A stretch of DNA of 64,000 bases, taken from assembly GCF_000786695.1 (NCBI RefSeq), contig NZ_CP009962.1, positions 2,914,001-2,978,000 on the forward strand, given 5' to 3'. The notes below the pieces were generated by a model that worked only from the letters and a program-made list of their open reading frames with translations, was not told the DNA's origin and searched no databases. Positions 21,814 through 32,481 of this stretch are shown piece after piece; the first letter of the stretch is position 1; each line of letters starts with the position of its first letter. The position numbers and the translations under genes were made by a program. The DNA is from Collimonas arenae (GTDB lineage Bacteria; Pseudomonadota; Gammaproteobacteria; Burkholderiales; Burkholderiaceae_D).

Positions 21814-22377
21814 TCATGCGCGGCTGCGGTCCAGCAGCGCGATGATCTCCTGGGTGCTGCCGGTTTCGCCCAGCCGCGGGAAAATCCGCGTGATGCTGTT
21901 AACGTGGGCATCGAGGTTAAGATCGGTCATGGCGTCAATCGCCAGTGTGACGTGGAAGCCCAGTTCTTGCGCCTGCCGCGCGGTCGACTCGACGCCGATG
22001 CTGGTAGCGACACCTGCAATAACGACCTGAGTCACGCCGAGTTGTTTGAGATGCTGGTCGAGGCCGGTGTTGGTGAATGCGCCCCAGGTCTTCTTGCTGA
22101 CGGTATGGTCTTGCGGTTGCTGGTTCACTTCTGGCACCAGTTCGGCCCAGTTGGCCGGCAGCGCGCCGTTGTTGCGCACTTGTTCGTTTCGCCCTGGCGC
22201 AGCGCCGGTGACAGTCACCAACACTACCGGCGCACTATGCCGGCGGAACGCCTCCGCCAGTTCGCTGGCATGCTGCACCACCGGCTGGACCGGATGGACG
22301 ATAGGCAAAGCGAGAATGCCTTGCTGCAAATCGATAAGGATCAACGCGGTGTTCGGATCAAGAATGGTGACTGCCAT
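21814..22377 (-). CDS. Isochorismatase-family cysteine hydrolase
   Basis: 187-residue hydrolase. The catalytic triad of the family is visible: Asp in ALILIDLQQGI, Lys in TVSKKTWGAF and Cys-position context in QVVIAGVATSIGVESTA. In this last motif the usual catalytic Cys of the G-x-x-T-x-x-C-V pattern is replaced by Gly (SIGVESTA). The protein may therefore be a non-classical member with altered or absent hydrolase activity. Start ATG at 22377 has AGGAGA upstream; the open frame upstream is ignored. It sits between marR and the MFS exporter. Confidence 0.85.
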   Translation of the reverse strand: MAVTILDPNTALILIDLQQGILALPIVHPVQPVVQHASELAEAFRRHSAPVVLVTVTGAAPGRNEQVRNNGALPANWAELVPEVNQQPQDHTVSKKTWGAFTNTGLDQHLKQLGVTQVVIAGVATSIGVESTARQAQELGFHVTLAIDAMTDLNLDAHVNSITRIFPRLGETGSTQEIIALLDRSRA

Positions 22378-22438
22378 GAGATTCTCCTTCAGGTACGTGG
22401 ATTGCGCGCCGGATAACGGCTGCAATAGATAATGTGCG

Positions 22439-22897
22439 CTAGGCTTCGGCCAGGCGCTTCAGCAATTCGACGCTGGCCGCGAGCTGTTCCAGTTCCGCCG
22501 TTGCAAATTTTGTGCGGATGGCGCGGAACAGCCAGTCCTCTCGCGCCGCCCGGCCGACCCTGAACATTTCGCGGCAATCTTCGGTCAGCGACAAAATGGT
22601 TTGGCGACCGTCGGCCGGGTCGGCCGCTCCGCTCACCAGCCCCGCTGCTTCCAGCGTCGCCACGGTGGCGCCCATCGATTGCGGCCGGACGCCTTCCGCA
22701 CGCGCCAGCGTGGTGACCGTTGCGGGACCGTCGCGCTCCAGCCGGAGCAATACCGACTTCTGCGAGCCTGTGAAATCTCCCGCATGGCTCTGTTCGCGCA
22801 GCCGCCGGCTCAACTGGCCGAGCAGGACGCGCAACTCTCCGGCCATGACGGCTGCGCGCGTGGCTTCGGGATTGTTTGCTTGTTCTTGAGTGGTCAT
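22439..22897 (-). CDS. MarR-family regulator
   Basis: 152-residue winged-helix regulator. The DNA-binding helices (TVTTLARAEGVRPQSMGATVATLEAAGLV) and the wing with DPADGRQTILSLT are typical MarR. I chose ATG at 22897 (MTTQEQ); upstream codons overlap the promoter. It heads the leftward operon with the hydrolase and MFS genes. A 32-base near-perfect palindrome 44-75 bases before its start is the likely operator, giving autoregulation and control of the whole unit. Confidence 0.92.
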   Translation of the reverse strand: MTTQEQANNPEATRAAVMAGELRVLLGQLSRRLREQSHAGDFTGSQKSVLLRLERDGPATVTTLARAEGVRPQSMGATVATLEAAGLVSGAADPADGRQTILSLTEDCREMFRVGRAAREDWLFRAIRTKFATAELEQLAASVELLKRLAEA

Positions 22898-22940
22898 GGT
22901 TTTAACGTGCGGGCTCGGTGAATGTCCCCACTTTAGCAGA

Positions 22941-22972
22941 TACAAAGGAAAACTTGGTAGTTTTCCTTTGTA
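22941..22972. promoter_or_regulatory. 32-base palindrome, probable MarR operator
   Basis: Two perfect 14-base arms (TACAAAGGAAAACT at 22941-22954 and its complement at 22959-22972) with a four-base centre TGGT. It lies just upstream of marR (start 22897), where a promoter is expected, and about 190 bases from the divergent VOC gene. MarR dimers bind palindromes of this kind. Confidence 0.7.
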
Positions 22973-23158
22973 TATTTATGTATAGGGCACGACAATTTCA
23001 TCATTTGCATTTTCGCCATTTAACATGGCAGACACTTGGTATAAGGTAGTTCTATCGACTACACAGATGGGCAATGACGCGCGCCGAGAAGCGGTGACCT
23101 GCTTGACCATGTATGCTCATGCCATCACCATCGACATCAATTAAAGGAATCAGCCGAT

Positions 23159-23941
23159 ATGCCGAGCAACCAGGAAAAACCCTCAAAATTCGTCTGGTAC
23201 GACGTCATGACCAGCGACACCAAGGCCGCTGAAACCTTCTATCGCAGCGTAGTCGGCTGGAATATGCAGGACGCCGGCATGGACGGCCCCGCTTACACCG
23301 TACTTTCGGCCGGAGCCATCATGGTCGGCGGCCTTATGGCAATTCCGGAAGAAGCCAGCGCCATGGGCGCCAAACCTTGCTGGATGGGTTATATCGCGGT
23401 CAGCGATGTCGATGACTACGCGGCCCGTGTAACTAAAGCAGGCGGATCTATCCGCCGCCCGCCGACAGACATTCCCGGCGTCGGCCGCTTTGCCGTGGCA
23501 GCGGATCCGCACGGAGCCGGTTTCTTTCTCTTCAAAGGCAATAGCGATGCCCAGCCAGCGCCAGCAGCACCCGACGCGCCTGGCCATATCGGCTGGCACG
23601 AATTGCATGCCGGCGATCAGGAAAGCGCCTTCGCCTTCTACGCGGGCCTGTTCGGCTGGAGCAAGGAAGAAGCGATCGACATGGGGCCAATGGGCGCGTA
23701 CCAGACTTTCTCCACCGGCGGCCCGGCGGTTGGCGGCATGATGACCAAGATGCCAGACATGCCTGCGCCGTGCTGGCTCTATTACATTAATGTCGCGAGC
23801 ATCGACGCCGCCGTGGAGCGCGTCAACGAAGGCGGCGGCAAGATCATCATGGGGCCGCACCAGGTTCCCGGCGGCAGCTGGATCGTCCAGGGCTTCGATC
23901 CGCAGGGCGCCATGTTTTCGCTGGTGTCGGCAAAGCGCTAG
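23159..23941 (+). CDS. Two-domain VOC (glyoxalase-like) protein
   Basis: 260-residue protein with two tandem vicinal-oxygen-chelate domains (about residues 8-128 and 140-258). Each has the alternating motif of the CFP-30-like group: FVWYDVMTSDTKAAETFYRSVVGW and IGWHELHAGDQESAFAFYAGLFGW. The family includes hydroxylases and proteins of unknown function. Start ATG 23159 follows AAAGGAATCAGCCGAT. It is divergent from marR across the palindrome and could share its control, but nothing proves this. Confidence 0.88.
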   Translation: MPSNQEKPSKFVWYDVMTSDTKAAETFYRSVVGWNMQDAGMDGPAYTVLSAGAIMVGGLMAIPEEASAMGAKPCWMGYIAVSDVDDYAARVTKAGGSIRRPPTDIPGVGRFAVAADPHGAGFFLFKGNSDAQPAPAAPDAPGHIGWHELHAGDQESAFAFYAGLFGWSKEEAIDMGPMGAYQTFSTGGPAVGGMMTKMPDMPAPCWLYYINVASIDAAVERVNEGGGKIIMGPHQVPGGSWIVQGFDPQGAMFSLVSAKR

Positions 23942-24084
23942 CGCCATTTGTGAATTTGTAAGACGAGGTATATGGATATGCGAATCCATTATTTGCGGCA
24001 ACTGCCCTGAAGCGAGTGTAATGTTGTTTTTGGCAAGCGCAGCCTGCAACAGCCATGCACCCGTTTCGTTACCAAAGCCATCTT

Positions 24085-24981
24085 ATGTCTATTGTCATTG
24101 ATGCACCAAGCCCGGCCGTCGCTTCCTCTCAAGAGTTCGAGATCAAGCCTGTCCGCGGCCCGCTGGGCGCAGAAATCACCGGCCTGGATCTCAACATGCC
24201 GCTGTCCGGAACAGAACTGGCGCGCATCCGCTCGGCCCTGGTCAAGTATGGCCTGCTGGTATTTCGCGAACAGCGCATTACGCCGGAGCAGCACATCGCG
24301 TTCAGTCGCTGCTTTGGATCGCTGCAAGTCCATGTGCTGAACCACTTTCACCTGCACGGCCACCCCGAGATTCTGATCGTTTCCAATGTCGTCGAAAACG
24401 GCAAGCCGATTGGCCTGGTGGATGCAGGCGCCGACTGGCATTCTGACCTGTCGTACATGCCCAAGCCCAGCCTTGGCTCGTTGCTGCATGCGCAGGAATT
24501 ACCTGCTGAACAAGGCGATACGCTGTTCGCCAATATGTTCAATGCCTATGACACGTTGCCCGCCGATGTCAAGCAACTACTGGAAGGCCGGCGTGCGGTC
24601 CACTCCTACGTTTACCGCTATCGCCGCTTGCAAAAATTATCCCCTTGGCGCGCCGACCTGACGCAAAAGCAGATCGACGAAGTGCCCGAGGTCGAACATC
24701 CGGTGATTCGCGTGCATCCTGAAAGCGGTCGCAAGGCGCTGTTTGTCAGCGAGGGTTTTACGTCGCACATCATCGGCTTGCCCAAGGATGAAAGCGATGC
24801 CTTGCTGCGCTTCCTGCATGAACACACGATTCGTCCCGAGAACGTCTACCGCCACCAATGGCGTGCGCGTGACATGGTGTTTTGGGATAATCGCAGCACA
24901 GTCCACTACGCTGCCATCACACCGCAGCATCTGCGCCGTACCCTTTACCGGACCACCGTCGAAGGCGACGTGCCGGCCTGA
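24085..24981 (+). CDS. TauD/TfdA-family Fe(II)/2-oxoglutarate dioxygenase
   Basis: 298-residue non-haem iron dioxygenase. The iron ligands are visible as His119-x-Asp121 (ADWHSDLSY) and His274 (WDNRSTVHYA), with the 2-oxoglutarate arginine in RRTLYRTT near 285-289. TauD-like enzymes release sulfite from taurine or alkylsulfonates; others hydroxylate unrelated acids. I chose ATG at 24085 (MSIVID). The next genes, a thiol dioxygenase and a rhodanese, are also sulfur enzymes, which makes an organosulfur substrate more likely. The 200-base gap to the next gene suggests separate promoters. Confidence 0.9.
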   Translation: MSIVIDAPSPAVASSQEFEIKPVRGPLGAEITGLDLNMPLSGTELARIRSALVKYGLLVFREQRITPEQHIAFSRCFGSLQVHVLNHFHLHGHPEILIVSNVVENGKPIGLVDAGADWHSDLSYMPKPSLGSLLHAQELPAEQGDTLFANMFNAYDTLPADVKQLLEGRRAVHSYVYRYRRLQKLSPWRADLTQKQIDEVPEVEHPVIRVHPESGRKALFVSEGFTSHIIGLPKDESDALLRFLHEHTIRPENVYRHQWRARDMVFWDNRSTVHYAAITPQHLRRTLYRTTVEGDVPA

Positions 24982-25183
24982 AAATCCGTGCGGATAAATA
25001 GTTTTTTCTCAATAACTGATTCTCGGCTAAGCGCCGTGACGCCGCTACTGGACAAGAAACCGATAGCGCAGCGTGGATTCGAACCGGCCTGGCGCATCTC
25101 TCTAGAGCGCGTTTCCTGCGTCATCGACTAGAATGTCGAGAGCGTCAATCTCCCACCGCGCATCACTGAACACAAAGCCAAGC

Positions 25184-25801
25184 ATGTCAAACATTTTTCC
25201 CTCCCCCAATCCTGGCCGGCTCCGCATTTTTATCCGGTCCCTGGCGGCGCTGCTCGACGAGCGGCCGCCCGAAGCCCGTCTCCTACACGAAGGCGGTGCA
25301 CTGCTGCAACAACTGATCGCAGTGGACGACTGGCTGCCGGATGTCTATACACAGGCCCAACCCGAGCGTTACCAGCAATATCTGCTGCACGCCGATTCGG
25401 CTGAACGTTTTTCGATTGTCAGTTTCGTCTGGGGGCCGGGACAGACGACACCCATCCATGATCATACGGTATGGGGCCTGATCGGCATGTTGCGCGGAGC
25501 CGAATATTCGCAAGCCTACAAATCGTCTGCCGATGGCCGCTTGCGGCCGGATGGAGAGCCGGTCAAGCTGTTGCCGGGCACGGTTGAGGCGGTATCGCCG
25601 ACCGTCGGCGATATCCATCAGGTACGCAATGCATTTGCGGATAACGTATCGGTCAGCATCCATGTTTATGGCGCCAACATCGGCGCGGTAAAACGTTCGG
25701 TGTATGGTGAGGATGGCAGCCGCAAATCCTTTATTTCCGGCTACTCCAACTCCCATCTGCCGAACATCTGGGACCGTTCCATCGAACTGAAAAACCAATG
25801 A
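25184..25801 (+). CDS. Bacterial thiol dioxygenase (cysteine dioxygenase type I family)
   Basis: 205-residue cupin enzyme that oxidises a thiol to a sulfinate. The three-histidine iron site is His92, His94 (TTPIHDHTVWG) and His145 (GDIHQVRN). Bacterial members act on cysteine or on 3-mercaptopropionate; the sequence alone does not settle which. I chose ATG at 25184 (MSNIF). The stop overlaps the start of the next gene as ATGA, so the enzyme and the four-domain rhodanese are translationally coupled. The pair would convert a thiol to a sulfinate and then handle released sulfur. Confidence 0.9.
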   Translation: MSNIFPSPNPGRLRIFIRSLAALLDERPPEARLLHEGGALLQQLIAVDDWLPDVYTQAQPERYQQYLLHADSAERFSIVSFVWGPGQTTPIHDHTVWGLIGMLRGAEYSQAYKSSADGRLRPDGEPVKLLPGTVEAVSPTVGDIHQVRNAFADNVSVSIHVYGANIGAVKRSVYGEDGSRKSFISGYSNSHLPNIWDRSIELKNQ

Positions 25802-27438
25802 CCACCACCATCGACAAAGAAATAGCTACTTCCTTCGCCACCCTCTCCGTCACGCAAATCCGCGCTGCACTATTGGCCCGCAAGGAACTGGCTTTGCTGG
25901 ATGTACGCGAAGAGGCGCCATTTGCAGAAGCGCATCCGCTGTTTGCCGCCAACCTGCCGCTGGGGCGGATTGAACTGGAAACCCACGCTAGGATCCCGCG
26001 CCGCGACACTCTCATCGTCGTCTATGACGATGGCGAAGGCTTAGCGTTGCCAGCCGCGCAGCGTTTGCTGCAACTCGGCTATAGCGCCGTACATTTACTT
26101 GAAGGCGGCTTGCAAGGCTGGCGCGATGCCGGTGGCGAGATTTTCCGCGACGTCAACGCGCCCAGCAAAGCCTTTGGAGAACTGGTTGAATCGCAACGTC
26201 ATACGCCTTCTTTGTCGGCGCCTGAAGTCAAAGCTTTATTAGATGCCAAGGCAGACGTGGTGGTGCTCGATGCGCGCCGCTTCGAGGAATACAACACAAT
26301 GAGCATCCCCGGCGGGATCAGCGTGCCCGGCGCCGAACTGGTGTTGCGGGTACGCGCGCTGGCCCCACGCCCGGAAACCCGGGTGATCGTCAATTGCGCC
26401 GGGCGCACGCGCAGCATCATCGGCAGCCAGTCGCTGATTAACGCCGGCATTCCGAATCCAGTCAGCGCCCTGCGCAATGGCACGATAGGCTGGACCTTAG
26501 CCGGACAGCAACTGGAACACGGGAAAACGCAGCGATTCTCAGATCACGTGCACGCCGAGACAGGATCTGAACAGCATATCCAGGCAGTAGCGTCCGCCAG
26601 GCAAGTCGCAGATCGCGCGAAAGTCGGCCGGGCCGATCTCGCGGCATCAGCGCGCTGGCAGCAAGAGACCGGCCGCACTACCTATTGCCTTGACGTACGC
26701 ACGCCGGAGGAATATATAGCTGGCCATTTGCCTGGCTTCAGCTCCGCACCCGGCGGTCAGCTGGTACAAGAAACAGATCACGTGGCGCCAGTGCGCGGCG
26801 GCCGCATCGTGCTAGCTGACGATGATGGTGTCCGCGCCAACATGAGCGCCTCATGGCTGGCGCAGATGGGTTGGGAAGTCCATGTGCTGGACGGATTGCA
26901 GAAGGCAGATTTCAGTGAGGCCGGCTTGCCACGGCAGGCATTGCCGCCAGCCCCGCCGTTCGAATCGGTGGCCGCCGCTCAGCTTGCTGAATGGTTAAAG
27001 GATAACGACCCTAACAGCGCCGGCACCGTGCTGCTCGACTTCACCAGCAGCGCCAACTACGTCAAACAGCACATTCCCGGCGCTCGCTTTACACTGCGTT
27101 CGCAACTGGCCTCGGCTCTACAACAAACGCCATCCGCGCAACGTTATGTCTTGACCTGTGGCAGTAGCCTGCTGGCGGGTTATGCCGCAGGCGACCTGAA
27201 ACAGTTGACCGAGCGTCCTGTCTTTGTACTAGCAGGCGGCACGGCAGCATGGATTGCCGCCGGATTGCCGCTGGAATCCGGAGAAACCGCGTTGGCGTCG
27301 CCCCGTATCGACCGCTATCGCCGGCCATATGAAGGCACCGACAATCCGGTCGCCGCGATGCAAGCCTACCTGGACTGGGAATACGGCCTGGTAGCCCAAT
27401 TGGCCGCGGACGGCACGCACGGTTTCTTCGTGATTTGA
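25798..27438 (+). CDS. Four-domain rhodanese-like sulfurtransferase with alternating active sites
   Basis: 546-residue protein built of four rhodanese domains (about residues 15-115, 138-240, 280-370 and 390-500). Only domains 2 and 4 carry a catalytic cysteine: Cys200 in VNCAGRTRS and Cys454 in LTCGSSLLA. Domains 1 and 3 have acidic loops instead (DDGEG at 77-81 and DDDGVRAN at 341-348), so they look catalytically dead. It is thus an active/inactive tandem arranged twice. It is coupled to the thiol dioxygenase by ATGA overlap. Cytosolic, with no signal peptide. The likely role is transfer or disposal of sulfur released in thiol catabolism. Confidence 0.92.
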   Translation: MTTTIDKEIATSFATLSVTQIRAALLARKELALLDVREEAPFAEAHPLFAANLPLGRIELETHARIPRRDTLIVVYDDGEGLALPAAQRLLQLGYSAVHLLEGGLQGWRDAGGEIFRDVNAPSKAFGELVESQRHTPSLSAPEVKALLDAKADVVVLDARRFEEYNTMSIPGGISVPGAELVLRVRALAPRPETRVIVNCAGRTRSIIGSQSLINAGIPNPVSALRNGTIGWTLAGQQLEHGKTQRFSDHVHAETGSEQHIQAVASARQVADRAKVGRADLAASARWQQETGRTTYCLDVRTPEEYIAGHLPGFSSAPGGQLVQETDHVAPVRGGRIVLADDDGVRANMSASWLAQMGWEVHVLDGLQKADFSEAGLPRQALPPAPPFESVAAAQLAEWLKDNDPNSAGTVLLDFTSSANYVKQHIPGARFTLRSQLASALQQTPSAQRYVLTCGSSLLAGYAAGDLKQLTERPVFVLAGGTAAWIAAGLPLESGETALASPRIDRYRRPYEGTDNPVAAMQAYLDWEYGLVAQLAADGTHGFFVI

Positions 27439-27447
27439 CTGATTGGA

Positions 27448-28590
27448 CTACCCGCGGAAATAGCGCGCCGGCGTGAACGGCATGGCGGCGACCTCGACCG
27501 GCACCGCCTTGCCACGCACCATGGCATGTAATGGCGTGCCGATTTTGGCGAACGCCGCCTCGACATACCCCATCGCCACCGGCTTATCCAGCGTTGGCCC
27601 GAAGCCGCCACTGGTGACCTTGCCGATCACCTTGCCGTCGGCATCCACCAGTTCCGCACCTTCGCGTACCGGCATGCGTTCCAGCGGTAACAACCCGACC
27701 CGCTTGCGGCTCGCACCCTGCGCCAGATGCTGTTCGATTTGCGCTGCGCCCGGATAGCCGCCAGCGCGTGCACCGTCCGCGCGCCGCACCTTTGACAAGG
27801 CCCAAGTCAGACTGGCTTCAACCGGCGTGGTCGACACATCCATATCGTGACCATACAGGCACAGGCCCGCTTCCAGGCGCAGAGAATCGCGCGCGCCGAG
27901 ACCGATAGGTGCCACTTCCGGCTGCGCCAACAGCAAGCGCGCCAGCTTTTCAGCCTGGGCGTTTGGTACGGAAATCTCGAACCCATCTTCGCCGGTATAG
28001 CCGGAACGGCTGATGAAGCATTCGGCATCGGCCAGCGTTACTTTGCCGGTTTGCATGAAGACCATTTTTGCAGGGTTATTTGCAGATTCAGGCGCCAGAC
28101 GCGCCAGCACTGCTGCCGCAGCCGGGCCCTGCAAAGCCAATAACGAGCGGTCGGTCAGCTCTTCAATCTCGCAACGGCCAGCCAGGTGCTGGCGCAAATG
28201 CGCGGTGTCTTGCTGCTTGCAAGCGGCGTTCACCACCAGGAACAGATGATCGCCGCCGTTGCTGACCATCAGGTCATCCAGGATACCGCCTTGTGGATTG
28301 GTAAATACGGCGTAACGCTGGCGGTTGGCTGGCAGGTCGACGATATCGACCGGCACCAGCGATTCCAGCGCCGCCGCGGCATCCGGCCCGCTCAGGCGCA
28401 GCTGGCCCATGTGCGAAACGTCGAACAGCCCGGCTTCGGCGCGGGTGTGTTTATGTTCCTTGAGAATGCCGCTCGGGTATTGCAGCGGCATGTCGTAGCC
28501 GGCAAACGGCACCATCTTGGCGCCGAGTTCCAGATGCAAATCATAAAGCGCGGTGCGAGCCGAGGCTGCCGCGCTGCTGGTATCACTCAT
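27448..28590 (-). CDS. gcvT: Glycine cleavage system T protein, aminomethyltransferase
   Basis: 380-residue folate-dependent enzyme. It opens with LYDLHLELGAKMVPFAGYDMPLQY and has DVSHMGQLRLSG and SRSGYTGEDGFEI, the hallmark blocks for tetrahydrofolate binding and catalysis. It takes the aminomethyl group from GcvH and releases ammonia and methylene-tetrahydrofolate. I chose ATG at 28590 (MSDTSS). It is last in the leftward order gcvH, gcvP, gcvT, separated from gcvP by 116 bases that contain a hairpin. It is convergent with the rhodanese gene. Confidence 0.96.
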   Translation of the reverse strand: MSDTSSAAASARTALYDLHLELGAKMVPFAGYDMPLQYPSGILKEHKHTRAEAGLFDVSHMGQLRLSGPDAAAALESLVPVDIVDLPANRQRYAVFTNPQGGILDDLMVSNGGDHLFLVVNAACKQQDTAHLRQHLAGRCEIEELTDRSLLALQGPAAAAVLARLAPESANNPAKMVFMQTGKVTLADAECFISRSGYTGEDGFEISVPNAQAEKLARLLLAQPEVAPIGLGARDSLRLEAGLCLYGHDMDVSTTPVEASLTWALSKVRRADGARAGGYPGAAQIEQHLAQGASRKRVGLLPLERMPVREGAELVDADGKVIGKVTSGGFGPTLDKPVAMGYVEAAFAKIGTPLHAMVRGKAVPVEVAAMPFTPARYFRG

Positions 28591-28660
28591 GAGAAATTGT
28601 CCTTTTGATGGTGGTACGCGCCGTGTAGTACGGTCCGTATCGTACGGTGTCGGTAACGGT

Positions 28661-28699
28661 AAAACACCGGTCTGGCGAACATGTATTCCGCCAGACCGG
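28661..28699 (-). terminator. Intercistronic hairpin between gcvP and gcvT
   Basis: Perfect 11-base arms (CGCCAGACCGG complement pair at 28667-28677 and 28689-28699) with an 11-base loop. Read on the minus strand the stem is followed by TGTTTTA, so it resembles a weak terminator or a transcript-stabilising hairpin eight bases after the gcvP stop. Confidence 0.55.
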
Positions 28700-28706
28700 C
28701 TTGGTA

Positions 28707-31571
<2,865 letters not shown>

Positions 31572-31612
31572 GGGTGCTTCCTTCAATTGTGAACAGTAAA
31601 ATTGCGTGGTGC

Positions 31613-31993
31613 TTAAGCCTGGCCTTTGATCATGGCAGCGTAAGCCGCTTCATCCATCAAACTGTTCAACTCAGCCGCGTCGTTCACTTTCATCTTGAAG
31701 AACCAGCCCGCGCCCAGAGGATCTTCGTTGATCTTGCCTGGTTCATCGGCCAATGTTTCATTAATTTCAGTCACCACGCCGGCAACCGGCATCATGATTT
31801 CACTTGCGGCCTTGACCGATTCGATCACTGCTGCTTCATCGCCCTTGGCCAGTTCGGCGCCCACTTCCGGCAATTGCACGAACACCAGGTCGCCCAGGTG
31901 GCCTTGCGCGAAGTCGGTGATACCGACCGTGACCAGGCCGTCAGCCTCGACGCGCAACCATTCATGCTCAACCGTATATTTAACCTGACTCAT
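31613..31993 (-). CDS. gcvH: Glycine cleavage system H protein
   Basis: 126-residue lipoyl carrier. The lipoylated lysine is Lys61 in [12 protein letters not shown], and the fold is complete from [11 protein letters not shown] to the C-terminus. It shuttles the aminomethyl group between GcvP and GcvT. I chose ATG at 31993 (MSQVKYT), preceded by AGGAGA. It is the first gene of the operon. I looked for a tandem glycine riboswitch in its leader and found none. Confidence 0.97.
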   Translation of the reverse strand: MSQVKYTVEHEWLRVEADGLVTVGITDFAQGHLGDLVFVQLPEVGAELAKGDEAAVIESVKAASEIMMPVAGVVTEINETLADEPGKINEDPLGAGWFFKMKVNDAAELNSLMDEAAYAAMIKGQA

Positions 31994-32411
31994 GCTATCT
32001 CCTGTTTTAAAAACATTAATTAAAAACATTCATTGCGAAACACTAACTGCAAAACATTCATTGCAACCAGAATTGCAAGCCCATTTGCCATCTTGGCTGT
32101 ATTATTAAAATATACATACTTTGACGTATCCGATATCGAATATGTCGGTAGAAACCAACTGTCCAGCTCGCTATTCGACCATAAGTCAGGCCGATGCAAC
32201 AGCGTATTTTCCCACGGCTCCAGGTGCTTTCTGCAAGCATATGATTCTATTCAGAATTTTAGCATTGCTTCAATCCGGCACCGCTCCTTGATATTTCATT
32301 TTCATTAACAAAACTGCTATTTTATTGTTTTTTTGCAGATCGAAATGCGATTTCCGATTTGACTCGGCGCGCCAATCCGGGCCTGAAGGCGAGAACGCAA
32401 GAGAGTAAAAG
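31994..32411. other. Long AT-rich leader of gcvHPT with a 14-base direct repeat
   Basis: No gene is called here. The repeat AAAACATTCATTGC occurs at 32023-32036 and 32051-32064, 28 bases apart, with a shorter copy (AAAACATTAAT) at 32010-32020. The region should hold the gcvH promoter. A short frame on the plus strand (32033-32308) has no ribosome site or family features and is not called. Confidence 0.55.
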
Positions 32412-32453
32412 AATAAAAGAAAAAGCCGTCAATGAAATTACTTCATTGACGGC
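32412..32453 (-). terminator. Rho-independent terminator of the diiron oxidase gene
   Basis: Perfect 12-base arms (GCCGTCAATGAA at 32425-32436 and its complement at 32442-32453) with a five-base loop. On the minus strand they are followed by TTTTTCTTTTATTC. It lies 29 bases after the stop at 32482. Confidence 0.9.
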
Positions 32454-32481
32454 CCTGCTTTGATGCCACGCTACGGGTTTA

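Noticed and set aside
32033..32308. A 91-codon plus-strand frame in the gcvH leader
   Set aside because: No ribosome binding site, odd composition, and it crosses the probable gcvH promoter.
31994..32481. Glycine riboswitch before gcvH
   Set aside because: The conserved purine-rich aptamer blocks and tandem layout were not found by reading either strand.
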